Notes: generated by a model from the sequence alone, not told the origin. Positions 16,407-24,894 are shown, counted from the first letter of the stretch. The stretch: 64,000 bases of DNA from Frigoribacterium sp. Leaf8 (GCF_001421165.1 NZ_LMKB01000005.1:126287-190286), one strand, 5' to 3'. Numbers and translations: made by a program.

Positions 16407-17978
16407 ATGTCCAGCACGCAGAGCGAACTCCGCTCACTCCTGGTCGGACCGTCGTCACCCCGACGGATCGATCCCCCGTTCGACTTGACCGAGTCGGACG
16501 GCCCCCTCGCGGCGCCCGCCGCGACGCACGACGCCGAGTCCGGCGCCGCCTGGGCTCGCCGCTACCGGCGCCGGCTCCGCCTCGTCGACACGGCCGTCCT
16601 GACCCTGAGCATCGTCGGTGCCGTCGTGGTGGACGCCGCGAGGGCCATCGCCGCCGGTCGGGGCTCGGACGCGTCCACCCTGATCGAGTCGGTGGGTTCT
16701 CCCGTGCTCCCCGTCGTCGTCGGGCTGGTCTGGACCTTCTGCCTCACGCTGCACCGCACCCGCGACCTCGCGGTCGTCGGCAGCGGCGTCGTCGAGTACA
16801 AGCGCCTCCTCACGGCGAGTGTCTGGGCCTTCGCCGTCGTGGCGATCGGGTTCGCCTCGGTCGGCCACATCGGCGGCGAGGGCTACTTCCTGGTGGCGCT
16901 GCCCGTCGGCGGTGCCGGCCTGGTCGTCGGCCGGTGGACCATGCGGCGCTGGCTCGAACGCCAGCGGGCCAAGGGCCACTACCTGTCGAGAGCCGTCATC
17001 GTGGGATCGCGCGACGACATCGCCGACGTCGTCCGTCGCATCGACAAGACGAGCGGTGCCGTGTACGACGTCGTCGGGGCGGCCGTCCCGGACGCCGACC
17101 CGAGGGGCATCGTGGTCGGAGGCCGCACCGTCCCCGTGGTGGCGGACCTCGACGGCGTCCCGCGTGCGGTCTGGCGCCTGGGCGCCGAGAGCGTGATCGT
17201 CGCCGGCGAACCGGGTCGTGGCCGGGAGTACCTGCGCGACCTCGGATGGTCGCTCGAAGGACGAGCGACGGAGCTCGTCATCGCCTCGCGACTGACGAAC
17301 GTCGCCGGGCCCCGCATCCACTACCGCCCGGTCGAGGGTCTCCCCCTCATGCACGTCGAGCTGCCGCAGTTCGACGGCCCGCGACACGCCCTCAAGCGTC
17401 TGTCCGACCTCGCACTGGCGTCCGCCGCGCTCGTCGTCCTCGCGCCGGTGTTCGCCGTCGTCGCCCTCGCGGTGCGGCTCGACGGTCCCGGCCCGGTGCT
17501 GTTCCGTCAGCGCAGGGTCGGCCGTGACGGGCGCACCTTCGAGATGCTGAAGTTCCGCTCCATGGTCGTCGACGCCGAGAGCCGGCTCGCCGGCCTCGCG
17601 CAGGCCGACGAGGGAGCCGGCCTGCTCTTCAAGATGAAGTCCGACCCGCGGGTCACCCGCGTGGGTGCCGTCCTTCGTCGGTGGTCGCTCGACGAGCTGC
17701 CCCAACTGTGGAACATCGTCCGAGGCGACATGAGCGTCGTCGGGCCCCGGCCGCCCCTCCCTCGCGAGGTCGAGGGGTACGAGGACCACGTCCACCGACG
17801 CCTGTACATCAAGCCCGGCCTCACGGGCATGTGGCAGGTGAACGGACGCAGCGACCTCAGCTGGGAGGAGAGCGTCCGCCTCGACCTCTACTACGTCGAG
17901 AACTGGTCGCTGACGGTCGACTTCGTCATCATGTGGCGCACCGTCCGGGTCCTCTTCGAGCACCGGGGAGCGTATTGA
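16407..17978 (+). CDS. Polyprenyl-phosphate sugar-phosphate transferase (priming enzyme)
   Basis: A 523-residue polytopic enzyme that starts a surface glycan by moving a sugar phosphate from a nucleotide sugar onto undecaprenyl phosphate. Four hydrophobic segments occur in the first 190 residues, then a Rossmann-like CoA_binding_3 region (AVIVGSRDDI). A fifth segment, LALASAALVVLAPVFAVVAL, leads into the catalytic PF02397 domain: LFRQRRVGRDG, MLKFRSM, SLDELPQLWN, MSVVGPRPPLP and KPGLTGMWQVNGRS. All the family motifs are intact. The sugar cannot be predicted. ATG 16407 is the first start that leaves the hydrophobic part complete; its ribosome site is weak. It heads a five-gene block. Confidence 0.9.
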   Translation: MSSTQSELRSLLVGPSSPRRIDPPFDLTESDGPLAAPAATHDAESGAAWARRYRRRLRLVDTAVLTLSIVGAVVVDAARAIAAGRGSDASTLIESVGSPVLPVVVGLVWTFCLTLHRTRDLAVVGSGVVEYKRLLTASVWAFAVVAIGFASVGHIGGEGYFLVALPVGGAGLVVGRWTMRRWLERQRAKGHYLSRAVIVGSRDDIADVVRRIDKTSGAVYDVVGAAVPDADPRGIVVGGRTVPVVADLDGVPRAVWRLGAESVIVAGEPGRGREYLRDLGWSLEGRATELVIASRLTNVAGPRIHYRPVEGLPLMHVELPQFDGPRHALKRLSDLALASAALVVLAPVFAVVALAVRLDGPGPVLFRQRRVGRDGRTFEMLKFRSMVVDAESRLAGLAQADEGAGLLFKMKSDPRVTRVGAVLRRWSLDELPQLWNIVRGDMSVVGPRPPLPREVEGYEDHVHRRLYIKPGLTGMWQVNGRSDLSWEESVRLDLYYVENWSLTVDFVIMWRTVRVLFEHRGAY

Positions 17979-18055
17979 CCCCCACCAGCAGCATCCGAGA
18001 CCACCGCGGGCCGTTCACGGGCCCGGACCACGCTCACGACGACAGGGGAGAGAGC

Positions 18056-19318
18056 ATGTCCGTCGACATCAGGCACTACCGGGACCGCGAGTCCGCACCG
18101 GCGACGACCGCCGCACCGATCCTGCGGGAGGACGCCCGGACGGGCGTCGACCTGCCCGAACTCCCCCGCCGTCGGAGGGGATCGCGGCGCAGCCGGGTGC
18201 TGCTGGTGCACTCGTCCGACGAGATGTACGGCTCGGACCGGATCGTCCTCGAGGTGGTCGGTGAGCTCGCCGCCCGCGACGACCTCGACGTGACGGTCTG
18301 GCTGCCCTCCGACGTGTCCGTCGGGCCCCTGGGCCCGAGGCTGCGCGAGCTCGGGGCGCGCGTCGAGCGCACGCCCCTCCCGATCCTGCGCCGGACCCGG
18401 CTCGGACCGCTCGGACTCGTCCGCCTGGCCCGCGACGCGGCGCGCACGGCGCTGAGACTGTCCGGGCGCCACTTCGACCTCGTCTACTGCGCCACGAGCG
18501 CCTGCCTGATCGTCGCGCCCGTCGCCCGGGCCATGGGCGTCCGCCGCGTCGTGGGGCACCTGCAGGAGCCCTGGAGCGACGGGGACCGTCGAGGTCTCCG
18601 TCCCCTGGCCCGCGCCTGCACCTCGTTGGTCGCCGTGTCTCGGTCGGTGCTCGACTCGTCCGGCCTCTCGGAGGACTCGCGCGCCGTCGTGGTCCACAAC
18701 GGCGTGTCGGACCGCTCGATCGCCGTCACCGACCGTGCCGAGGGTCGCGCGCCCCAGTACGTGGTCGCGAGTCGCTGGAACGGCCACAAGGGCCACGCGA
18801 CGCTCCTGACGGCCTGGAACGCGGCAGGCTGCCCCGGGCAGCTCGTCATCCTGGGCGGCCCGCCGGCCGTCGGCTCCTCCGTCGACGTGCCCGGTCTGGT
18901 CGCGGCGATCGTCTCGCGACCCGAGACGGTCACCGTCGTGGGAGAGGTCGACGACGCGTCGCCCTACCTCCGCGACGCCGACGCGGTCATCCTGCCGACC
19001 GACACCCTCGAGGGCTTCGGACTCGTCACGCTCGAGGCGTTCAGCCAGGGGCGTCCCGTCATCGCCAGCCGCTCCGGCGGCCCGGAAGAAGTCGTCGACG
19101 AGGGGCACACGGGCTGGCTCTTCGACCGTCGCGACGTCGACGGCCTGACCGAGATCCTGGCGTCGATGGACGTCTCCACCCTGGCCGTCGCCGGGCGCCA
19201 CGCCCGCGAGGCCTACCTCCAGCGGTTCACACCGGAACGCATGCGTCGCCGGATCGGCGCGGTGGTCACCCGCGAGCTGCACACGGCCGACGTCGACTCC
19301 CTGGCGGTGGCCTCGTGA
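18056..19318 (+). CDS. GT4-family glycosyltransferase
   Basis: A 420-residue GT-B glycosyltransferase. After about 45 variable, Arg-rich residues, RVLLVHSSDEMYGSDRI starts the acceptor domain. The donor domain carries YVVASRWNGHKGHATLL and the signature EGFGLVTLEAFSQGRPVIAS with the E-x7-E pair, then GGPEEVV. No signal or membrane helix is seen; these enzymes act at the inner membrane face. It probably adds the next sugar to the lipid-linked product of the gene before it. GGGGAGAGAG lies directly before ATG 18056. A gap of 77 bases separates it from the sugar transferase, and its stop shares GTGA with the CDP-alcohol transferase. Confidence 0.87.
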   Translation: MSVDIRHYRDRESAPATTAAPILREDARTGVDLPELPRRRRGSRRSRVLLVHSSDEMYGSDRIVLEVVGELAARDDLDVTVWLPSDVSVGPLGPRLRELGARVERTPLPILRRTRLGPLGLVRLARDAARTALRLSGRHFDLVYCATSACLIVAPVARAMGVRRVVGHLQEPWSDGDRRGLRPLARACTSLVAVSRSVLDSSGLSEDSRAVVVHNGVSDRSIAVTDRAEGRAPQYVVASRWNGHKGHATLLTAWNAAGCPGQLVILGGPPAVGSSVDVPGLVAAIVSRPETVTVVGEVDDASPYLRDADAVILPTDTLEGFGLVTLEAFSQGRPVIASRSGGPEEVVDEGHTGWLFDRRDVDGLTEILASMDVSTLAVAGRHAREAYLQRFTPERMRRRIGAVVTRELHTADVDSLAVAS

Positions 19319-20112
19319 CCGACGCCCCCGCGACCGCCGAGGCGACCTCGGCCCGACCCGCCGTGCCCCGCGCCGTGCGTCCCGCCCTCGCCGCGCTCGC
19401 GTCGGCCCAGAAGCCGTCCACGGGTGCGCCCGCCTATTCGCGCTTCGTCAACCGCCGACTCGGTCGATGGGCCGCCGCGGTGGCCTACACCGTGGGTGCC
19501 ACTCCGAACCAGGTCACGGCGCTCAGCGCCGCGTGCACCTTCGCCGGCATCGCGGTCCTCGCCTTCGCGCCGTCCGGCATCGGGACGGCCCTGGCCGTCG
19601 TCCTGCTGCTCGTCGTGGGTTACGCCCTCGACTCGGCCGACGGACAGGTCGCGCGCCTCCGGGGCGGCGGCAGCCCCGCGGGCGAGTGGCTCGACCACGT
19701 CATCGACGCGACCAAGATCGCGGTGCTGCACCTGGCGGTCTTCGCGTCGTGGCTCCATGAACCGGAGGGTCGCGAAGCCCTGCTGGCCGCGCCGCTCGTC
19801 TACCAGGTCGTGGCGACGGTGGCGTTCTTCGCCATCGTCCTGACCGACCAGCTCCGCCGGGCGGAGGCGGCCCGGACCGGCGTCGCCGCGCCCGTCGGAC
19901 GTCGCACGGGACTGCTCTACTCGCTGGCGGTCGTCCCGACGGACTACGGCCTGATGTGCCTCGCGTTCGTCCTGTTGGCCTGGCCGCCGGCGTTCACCGT
20001 CGTCTACCTGGCGCTCCTCGTCGCGAACGCCGGCTACCTCGTCCTCGCCCTGCCGAAGTGGTTCCGCGAGCTGAAGTCCCTGACTCCCCCGTCGATCGGT
20101 TCGAGGTCGTGA
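19315..20112 (+). CDS. CDP-alcohol phosphatidyltransferase family protein
   Basis: A 265-residue integral membrane enzyme with about six helices. The complete family signature D-x2-DG-x2-AR-x8-G-x3-D-x3-D is present from DSADGQVARL to EWLDHVID, with all catalytic Asp residues. Family members swap the CMP of a CDP-alcohol for another alcohol. Within a glycan operon, and with a cytidylyltransferase as last gene, it may transfer an alcohol phosphate from a CDP-alcohol onto a lipid or glycan acceptor; this is inference. A housekeeping phospholipid role remains possible. The first 40 residues are Ala/Pro-rich. GTG 19315 overlaps the previous stop by 4 bases, and its own stop overlaps the next GTG. 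Confidence 0.85.
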   Translation: MTDAPATAEATSARPAVPRAVRPALAALASAQKPSTGAPAYSRFVNRRLGRWAAAVAYTVGATPNQVTALSAACTFAGIAVLAFAPSGIGTALAVVLLLVVGYALDSADGQVARLRGGGSPAGEWLDHVIDATKIAVLHLAVFASWLHEPEGREALLAAPLVYQVVATVAFFAIVLTDQLRRAEAARTGVAAPVGRRTGLLYSLAVVPTDYGLMCLAFVLLAWPPAFTVVYLALLVANAGYLVLALPKWFRELKSLTPPSIGSRS

Positions 20113-21557
20113 GCCACGAGGTCGCCCCGGTCCGTCGGGCCGTCTCGGGGGGTCTCGGTCGGGCCGTCTCGCGCCATGCCGCGCTCATCGGCGTGGCGGC
20201 GCTCCTCGGGGTGGCCGCCGGCGTCGGCGCCTCGCAGCTCGCTCCGGCCGGCTGGCGCGCCGAGGCGACTCTCCTCGTCCGGGTCGAGTCCCCGGGTTCG
20301 GGCCTCGCGGCCCGCGGGCAGTTCGCCCAGCAGCGCGTGGCGTCCTACGCCGAGCTCGGCACGAGCCCGGAAGTCCTCGGACCGGTCGCGGCCGACCTCG
20401 GCCTGCCCGTCGACGAGCTCGCCGAGCGGGTCTCGGTGGTCAACCCGGACGGCACCGCGGTCCTCCGCGTGCAGACGACGGCCGGAACGCCCGACGGGGC
20501 CGCCTCGCTCGCCGACGACGTCGCCGAGAGCCTCTCGGCGGTCGTGGATCGCGCCGAATCGGACGCCGGGTCGGACGGTCAGACCGTCGCGCTCGACCTC
20601 ACCTCCCCCGCGGCCGTCCCGACGACGCCCGACGAGCCGGGCCTCGCGCTGACGGTCCTCTCGGGTCTCCTCGCCGGCCTGGCGGTCGGTCTCGCCGGCG
20701 CGCTCGTCCTGGCCCGTGCCCGGCCCACGGTCGACACGGTCGACGACGTGCGCCGCATCACGGGGCTGCCGGTCGTGGGACAGCTCCCGGGGGCCCTCCG
20801 GCAGGGCGACGACCCGGTGACCGGAGCCTCGTCCGCCCGGACCCGCACGGCCCTGCGCGAGGTCGTGCAGAACACGAGGGCCCTCCGGGGTGGCTCGCTG
20901 CCCGCCACGCTCCTGCTGGCCCGGACGGACTCGGTCCGCGAGGCGGTCGGCGTCGACGGCGGCCTCGCGCGCGCCGTCGTCGAGCTCGGCGCCACGTGCG
21001 CCCTGGTCCAGTCCGACTTCGACACCCGCACGCTGTCCCGTCCCTCGACGGTGCCCGTGGGCGCCGTGCCCGAGGAGGTCGAGGCCGATCGGCACGGCTA
21101 CGACCGCGTGCCGGTGTCCGATGGGGTCGTCGCGTCGTCCCGTCACCTGGTCCGTTCGGGAACCCACGCCTTCTTCGCCGCCCTGCGCGAGGACTACGAC
21201 GTCTCCGTCGTCCAGGCCTCCAGCGACTCGCACCCGCTCGCGCTGCGCAGCGTGACCGACGAGGTGGACGGCGTGCTGCTGGTCGTCCGGTCCGGGGTCA
21301 CGACGGTCGAGTCCCTCCGGAGCCTGAGCGCCGAGCTCGTCAGCCTGGACGTGCAACCCGTGGGCGTCGTGCTGACCGGGGTGCCCCCGTGGCGCCGGGT
21401 CCTGGTGCGTGCCACCTGGCTCGACGACGACGTCCGTCACCCCGTCGAGGAACCCGCGCCCTCGTTCAGCATCGCCGACCTCGTGGACCACGCGGGCGCC
21501 GCCCGCCCGCTGCAGGACCTCCCCCGCCTCCGACGCCGGCCCGGTGCCCTGTCGTGA
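20109..21557 (+). CDS. Wzz-like chain-length protein with degenerate kinase-like domain
   Basis: The 482-residue protein looks like an actinobacterial Wzz/CpsCD-type co-polymerase. The first helix is at 24-44 and the second at about 179-203 (LALTVLSGLLAGLAVGLAGA). An extracytoplasmic part lies between, with WRAEATLLVRV and many Ala/Val repeats. Residues 205-235 (DTVDDVRRITGLPVVGQLP) resemble the linker to a tyrosine-kinase domain. Residues 264-425 follow that fold, but the Walker A GxGKT is absent; TDSVREAVGVDGG stands in its place. SDFDTRT and VVQASSD replace the usual Walker A' and B motifs. So it probably cannot bind ATP normally. It may set chain length or organise the complex. No Tyr-rich tail is seen. 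Confidence 0.75.
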   Translation: MSHEVAPVRRAVSGGLGRAVSRHAALIGVAALLGVAAGVGASQLAPAGWRAEATLLVRVESPGSGLAARGQFAQQRVASYAELGTSPEVLGPVAADLGLPVDELAERVSVVNPDGTAVLRVQTTAGTPDGAASLADDVAESLSAVVDRAESDAGSDGQTVALDLTSPAAVPTTPDEPGLALTVLSGLLAGLAVGLAGALVLARARPTVDTVDDVRRITGLPVVGQLPGALRQGDDPVTGASSARTRTALREVVQNTRALRGGSLPATLLLARTDSVREAVGVDGGLARAVVELGATCALVQSDFDTRTLSRPSTVPVGAVPEEVEADRHGYDRVPVSDGVVASSRHLVRSGTHAFFAALREDYDVSVVQASSDSHPLALRSVTDEVDGVLLVVRSGVTTVESLRSLSAELVSLDVQPVGVVLTGVPPWRRVLVRATWLDDDVRHPVEEPAPSFSIADLVDHAGAARPLQDLPRLRRRPGALS

Positions 21558-21595
21558 GCACCTCCGAGCACCACCCCGACGAGAGGACCACACCC

Positions 21596-22144
21596 GTGGA
21601 CGTCATCCCCACCCCCGCCACCGGCCTCGCCCTCGACCCCGTCGACGGCGGGAGCGGACGAGGAGGCGCGGGCCGGGTCGGCTACGCGGCCGGCGCCTTC
21701 GACCTGTTCCACATCGGCCACCTGAACCTGCTGCGGCACGCGTCCGCGCAGTGCGACCACCTCATCGCCGGCGTCGTGTCCGACGAGATGTTGCAGGTGA
21801 CCAAGGGCATCTCCCCCGTCGTCCCGCTCGCCGAACGGCTCGAGATCGTCCGCCACATCGACGTCGTGGACGGCGTCCACGCCGAGACCGTGCCCGACAA
21901 GATGGACGTCTGGCGCGAGCTCCGCTTCGACGTCTTCTTCAAGGGCGACGACTGGCGGGGCACCGAGAAGGGCCTCCGGCTCGAGCGAGAGTTCGGGGCG
22001 GTCGGGGTCGAGGTCGTCTACTTCCCGTACACCATGAGCACGTCCAGCACGGTGCTCCGCAGGGCGCTCCGGGCACTGTCCGGGGCGCCGGGCCAGGGCG
22101 GCGAGACGGTCGCCGTCGGCGACTCGGTGCGACTCCAGGGCTGA
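21596..22144 (+). CDS. Cytidylyltransferase-like nucleotidyltransferase
   Basis: The protein has 182 residues and belongs to the nucleotidyltransferase superfamily that includes glycerol-3-phosphate and ethanolamine-phosphate cytidylyltransferases. GYAAGAFDLFHIGHLNLLR contains the HxGH active site. FFKGDDW and the late STSSTVLR (the ISSTxIR-like motif) complete the catalytic set. The likely reaction is CTP plus a phospho-alcohol to a CDP-alcohol, which would feed the CDP-alcohol transferase two genes upstream; the alcohol is not predictable. GAGAGG lies 9 bases before GTG 21596. A GTG at 21554 overlapping the previous stop is an alternative start and adds 14 residues. An 18-bp hairpin follows the stop. 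Confidence 0.83.
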   Translation: MDVIPTPATGLALDPVDGGSGRGGAGRVGYAAGAFDLFHIGHLNLLRHASAQCDHLIAGVVSDEMLQVTKGISPVVPLAERLEIVRHIDVVDGVHAETVPDKMDVWRELRFDVFFKGDDWRGTEKGLRLEREFGAVGVEVVYFPYTMSTSSTVLRRALRALSGAPGQGGETVAVGDSVRLQG

Positions 22145-22150
22145 TCGGTC

Positions 22151-22196
22151 CTCCCCAGCCCCGCGTCGATCCTCGTCGATCGATGCGGCTGGGGAG
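22151..22196 (+). terminator. Terminator of the surface-glycan locus
   Basis: CTCCCCAGCC (22151-22160) pairs with GGCTGGGGAG (22187-22196). The stem continues inward with GCGTCGAT/ATCGATGC after a CC bulge. No T run follows. Confidence 0.75.
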
Positions 22197-22235
22197 AACC
22201 CTCCGGGAGCGGTGGCGGCCCGAGATGCTCGACCC

Positions 22236-22802
22236 ATGACACTCACCTCGGTCCTCGACACCACCCTCGACCGCCCTCCCGCCGACCCGGTCGCAGCCTT
22301 CGCCACGTCCGATCCCGGACGCGTCGCCGATCCGCACGCCCCCGTCCAGGACGTCGACGACCTCGTCCGCCACGTCGAGGCCATCGTCCCGTCGGCGGTG
22401 CGTCGCCAGCTCTGGACGTTGTTCTTCGACGACGACGACGTCCCCCTCCCCCTCATGGTGCCCCTCGAGGGCATCCCCGAGGTGCCCGACACCGCCGCCC
22501 TCGACCACTACGGCGATGCCCTGGCCGCCGTCGCCACCGAGTTCGGCGCCACGACCGTGGCGTTCGTCCTCGAGAGGGTCGGCGCCGCGTCGCCCCGTCC
22601 CTCGGACCGCCGGTGGGGTGACGGCCTCCGGGCGCTCGGGCGAGGACGGCCCTTCGAGGTCAGACCGGTGCTGCTGTGCGGCGACGAGGGTGTCTCGACG
22701 CTCGGCCCGAGCGGGGGCACCAGGGTGCGCCCGGCCCCGGACGGCGTCCCTCAGGCGTCCTCGAGGCCCGTCCGCCTGGTCGACATCGTCCGCCTGCCCT
22801 GA
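22236..22802 (+). CDS. Hypothetical protein
   Basis: A 188-residue protein that I do not recognise. It is soluble, acidic in the middle (FFDDDDVPLPLMVPL) and carries alternating beta-like segments such as TTVAFVLERVG and FEVRPVLLCGDEG. It has no signal peptide, no membrane helix and no cysteine pair (one Cys in VLLCGDEG). Codon use matches the neighbours, with strong third-position G/C. ATG 22236 has GATGCT 6 bases before it, a weak -10 candidate for a leaderless mRNA; a GTG at 22212 is the alternative start. Its last 52 bases overlap the convergent small gene at 22751-23005. Function is unknown. Confidence 0.65.
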   Translation: MTLTSVLDTTLDRPPADPVAAFATSDPGRVADPHAPVQDVDDLVRHVEAIVPSAVRRQLWTLFFDDDDVPLPLMVPLEGIPEVPDTAALDHYGDALAAVATEFGATTVAFVLERVGAASPRPSDRRWGDGLRALGRGRPFEVRPVLLCGDEGVSTLGPSGGTRVRPAPDGVPQASSRPVRLVDIVRLP

Positions 22803-23005
22803 CCCCGCTCGCGGTCGACGAGTCGCCACCAGGCGGTCTCGGCGAGCTCGGGGGACGTGTAGACGCCCAGGCGGGCCGGCTCGGCGTCGGTCGGGCTCCA
22901 CCGGCTCAGTCGGTAGCCGCCGCCGAAGCGCTCGACGACCGCCTCGGGTGCCCCCTCGGGGTCGGCGCGCACGGTCCACCGGTCGGGGACGTTCTCGTCG
23001 AGCAT
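22751..23005 (-). CDS. Small hypothetical protein
   Basis: An 84-residue reading frame with protein-like composition: MLDENVPDRWTVRADPEG, then GGGYRLSRWSP and LAETAWWRLVDRERG. It has five Trp in total and a basic tail. I recognise no family. It lies 18 bases beyond the stop of the helicase gene on the same strand, so it could be the last gene of the dinB-helicase transcript. Its 3' end overlaps the convergent hypothetical gene by 52 bases. A start at 23005 has no strong ribosome site. The overlap and small size leave some doubt that it is expressed. Confidence 0.55.
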   Translation of the reverse strand: MLDENVPDRWTVRADPEGAPEAVVERFGGGYRLSRWSPTDAEPARLGVYTSPELAETAWWRLVDRERGQGRRTMSTRRTGLEDA

Positions 23006-23023
23006 CGGTCGATCGTACCCGGG

Positions 23024-24880
23024 TCAGGCGCGCTGGCCGAGGCGGCCGCGCAACACGTCGATGCGCTTCTGGATCTGTTCGGTGCTGGCCTGAGCGACGG
23101 ACGGGCCCCCGCTGATGCGCCTGAGGTCCGCGTGGATCAGCCCGTGCGGTTCGTTCGAGTGCCGCGACCAGATCGACACGAGCCGGCTGAGCTCTTGCCG
23201 CTGCTCTTTGATGGTCTGGTAGAGGGGTCGGGCCTCGTCGACCGGAGCGGTCGTGGGCAACCCGGTCTTCGGAGCCCGTCGCGCCTGGGTGGCCTGCCGC
23301 TGCCGCAGCAGGTCGCGGACCTGGTCGGGCTCGAGCAGACCGGGGATGCCGATGAAGTCGAGTTCTTCGAGGCTGCCGATCTCGCCTCCGGTGCCGAACT
23401 CGCCGCCGTCGTAGAGCACCCGGTCGAACGAGGCCTGCGAGTCCAGGGCCTCGAACGGTTGCTGCTCGAGGAGGCTCGACGCCTTCTCGTCGCGGTTGGC
23501 CGCGGCCATCATGTCTTCTTCGGGGGCGAACAGGCCGTCGTCGGCGTCGGTGGGCCGGTCGAGCGCGTGGTCGCGTTGCAGTTCGAGCTGGTTGGCCAGG
23601 GCCATCAGGCTGGGCACGCTCGGCAGGAAGATCGACGCGGTCTCGCCCCGTCGGCGGGCTCGGACGAACCGTCCCACGACCTGGGCGAAGAAGAGCGGCG
23701 TCGAAGCCGAGGTGGCGTACACGCCGACGGCGAGACGCGGGACGTCGACGCCCTCGGAGACCATCCGGACCGCGACCATCCAGCGGCTGTCGCCGTCGGA
23801 GAAGGCCTGGATGCGGTCGGAGGCGGCCTTCTCGTCGCTCAGGACGACGGTGGGGCGCTCACCCGTGAGCTTCTGCAACACGGCCGCGTACTGCCGAGCC
23901 GCGGTGTGGTCGGTGGCGATGACGAGACCACCCGCGTCGGGCACGCCCCGGCGCACCTCGGTGAGGCGCTTGTCGGCCGCCGAGAGCACGGCCGGGATCC
24001 AGTCGCCCTGCGGCGACAGCGCCGTACGCCAGGCCTGGGCCGTGATGTCTTTGGTCACGGCTTCGCCGAGGGACGCGCTCATCTCGTCGCCCATCCGGGT
24101 GCGCCAGCGCATCTGACCGGCGTACGCCATGAAGAGGACGGGTCGCACCACGCCGTCGGCGAGGGCACGGCCGTAGCCGTAGGAGTAGTCGGCCCTCGAG
24201 GTGCGGATGCCGTGCTCGTCCGGGGCGTACTGCACGAACGGGATCGGAGCCGTGTCGGACCGGAACGGGGTGCCCGTCAGCGAGAGACGGCGGGTGGCAC
24301 CGGTGTAGGCCTCGCGGATGCCGTCGCCCCAACTGAGCGCGTCGCCGCCGTGGTGCACCTCGTCGAGGATGACGAGGGTGCGACCGGCCGTCGTGATGGC
24401 CTTGTGCACCTCGGGCTTCATGCCGACCTGGGCGTAGGTGACGGCGATGCCGTGGTAGTGCCGCCCGAAGGTGCCGTCGGCGTTCTTGAACATTGGATCG
24501 AGGCGGAGGTTGACCCGGTCGGCGGCGTCGGCCCACTGGCGCTTCAGGTGCTCGGTGGGGGCGACGACCACGACGCGGTCGACCTCGCCGCGGGACAGGA
24601 GTTCGGTGGCGAGGCGGAGGGCGAACGTCGTCTTGCCGGCGCCCGGTGTGGCCGCCGCGAGGAAGTCCCTCGGCATCGTCGAGAAGTAGAGCTCGAGGGC
24701 GTCGGCCTGCCACGCGCGCAACTTGCTGGCGGTGCCCCAGGCGGCCCGCTCGGGGAACGCGGGCGAGAGGTGTTCGGCGGCCGAGTTGCCTGCCGAGACG
24801 CCGACGTCGAGAGGGTCGGACGAGAGGCCGTCGAGGTGCTGCTCACCCCCGGCGGGGTCGGATGCGTTGGCGGTGCTCAC
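23024..24880 (-). CDS. DEAD/DEAH-type SF2 helicase
   Basis: A 618-residue superfamily 2 helicase. TPGAGKT at 78-84 is motif I, DEVH at 173-176 is motif II, SLTGTPFRSDT at about 200-210 is motif III, and QVVGRFVRARRRGE in the second RecA domain is motif VI. The layout matches the ResIII/XPB-like class. It would move on or unwind DNA or RNA using ATP; the target is unknown, and no nuclease domain is seen. The carboxyl 200 residues are helical. GTG 24880 is chosen because TAAACT lies 8 bases before it, suggesting a leaderless mRNA. Longer upstream extensions run into dinB and are Arg-rich noise. DinB lies directly upstream, so a DNA-repair role is possible. Confidence 0.87.
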   Translation of the reverse strand: MSTANASDPAGGEQHLDGLSSDPLDVGVSAGNSAAEHLSPAFPERAAWGTASKLRAWQADALELYFSTMPRDFLAAATPGAGKTTFALRLATELLSRGEVDRVVVVAPTEHLKRQWADAADRVNLRLDPMFKNADGTFGRHYHGIAVTYAQVGMKPEVHKAITTAGRTLVILDEVHHGGDALSWGDGIREAYTGATRRLSLTGTPFRSDTAPIPFVQYAPDEHGIRTSRADYSYGYGRALADGVVRPVLFMAYAGQMRWRTRMGDEMSASLGEAVTKDITAQAWRTALSPQGDWIPAVLSAADKRLTEVRRGVPDAGGLVIATDHTAARQYAAVLQKLTGERPTVVLSDEKAASDRIQAFSDGDSRWMVAVRMVSEGVDVPRLAVGVYATSASTPLFFAQVVGRFVRARRRGETASIFLPSVPSLMALANQLELQRDHALDRPTDADDGLFAPEEDMMAAANRDEKASSLLEQQPFEALDSQASFDRVLYDGGEFGTGGEIGSLEELDFIGIPGLLEPDQVRDLLRQRQATQARRAPKTGLPTTAPVDEARPLYQTIKEQRQELSRLVSIWSRHSNEPHGLIHADLRRISGGPSVAQASTEQIQKRIDVLRGRLGQRA

Positions 24881-24891
24881 TCGAACCGAGT
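24879..24891. promoter_or_regulatory. Inverted repeat at the helicase start
   Basis: ACTCG-AAC-CGAGT is a perfect 5-bp inverted repeat. It overlaps the helicase GTG and the end of the TAAACT element, so a bound protein would block transcription start. Confidence 0.35.
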
Positions 24892-24894
24892 TTA
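24889..24894 (-). promoter_or_regulatory. Candidate -10 of the helicase gene, containing the dinB stop codon
   Basis: TAAACT (reverse strand) includes the TAA stop of dinB (24894-24892). Eight bases separate it from the GTG of the helicase gene. Confidence 0.5.
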
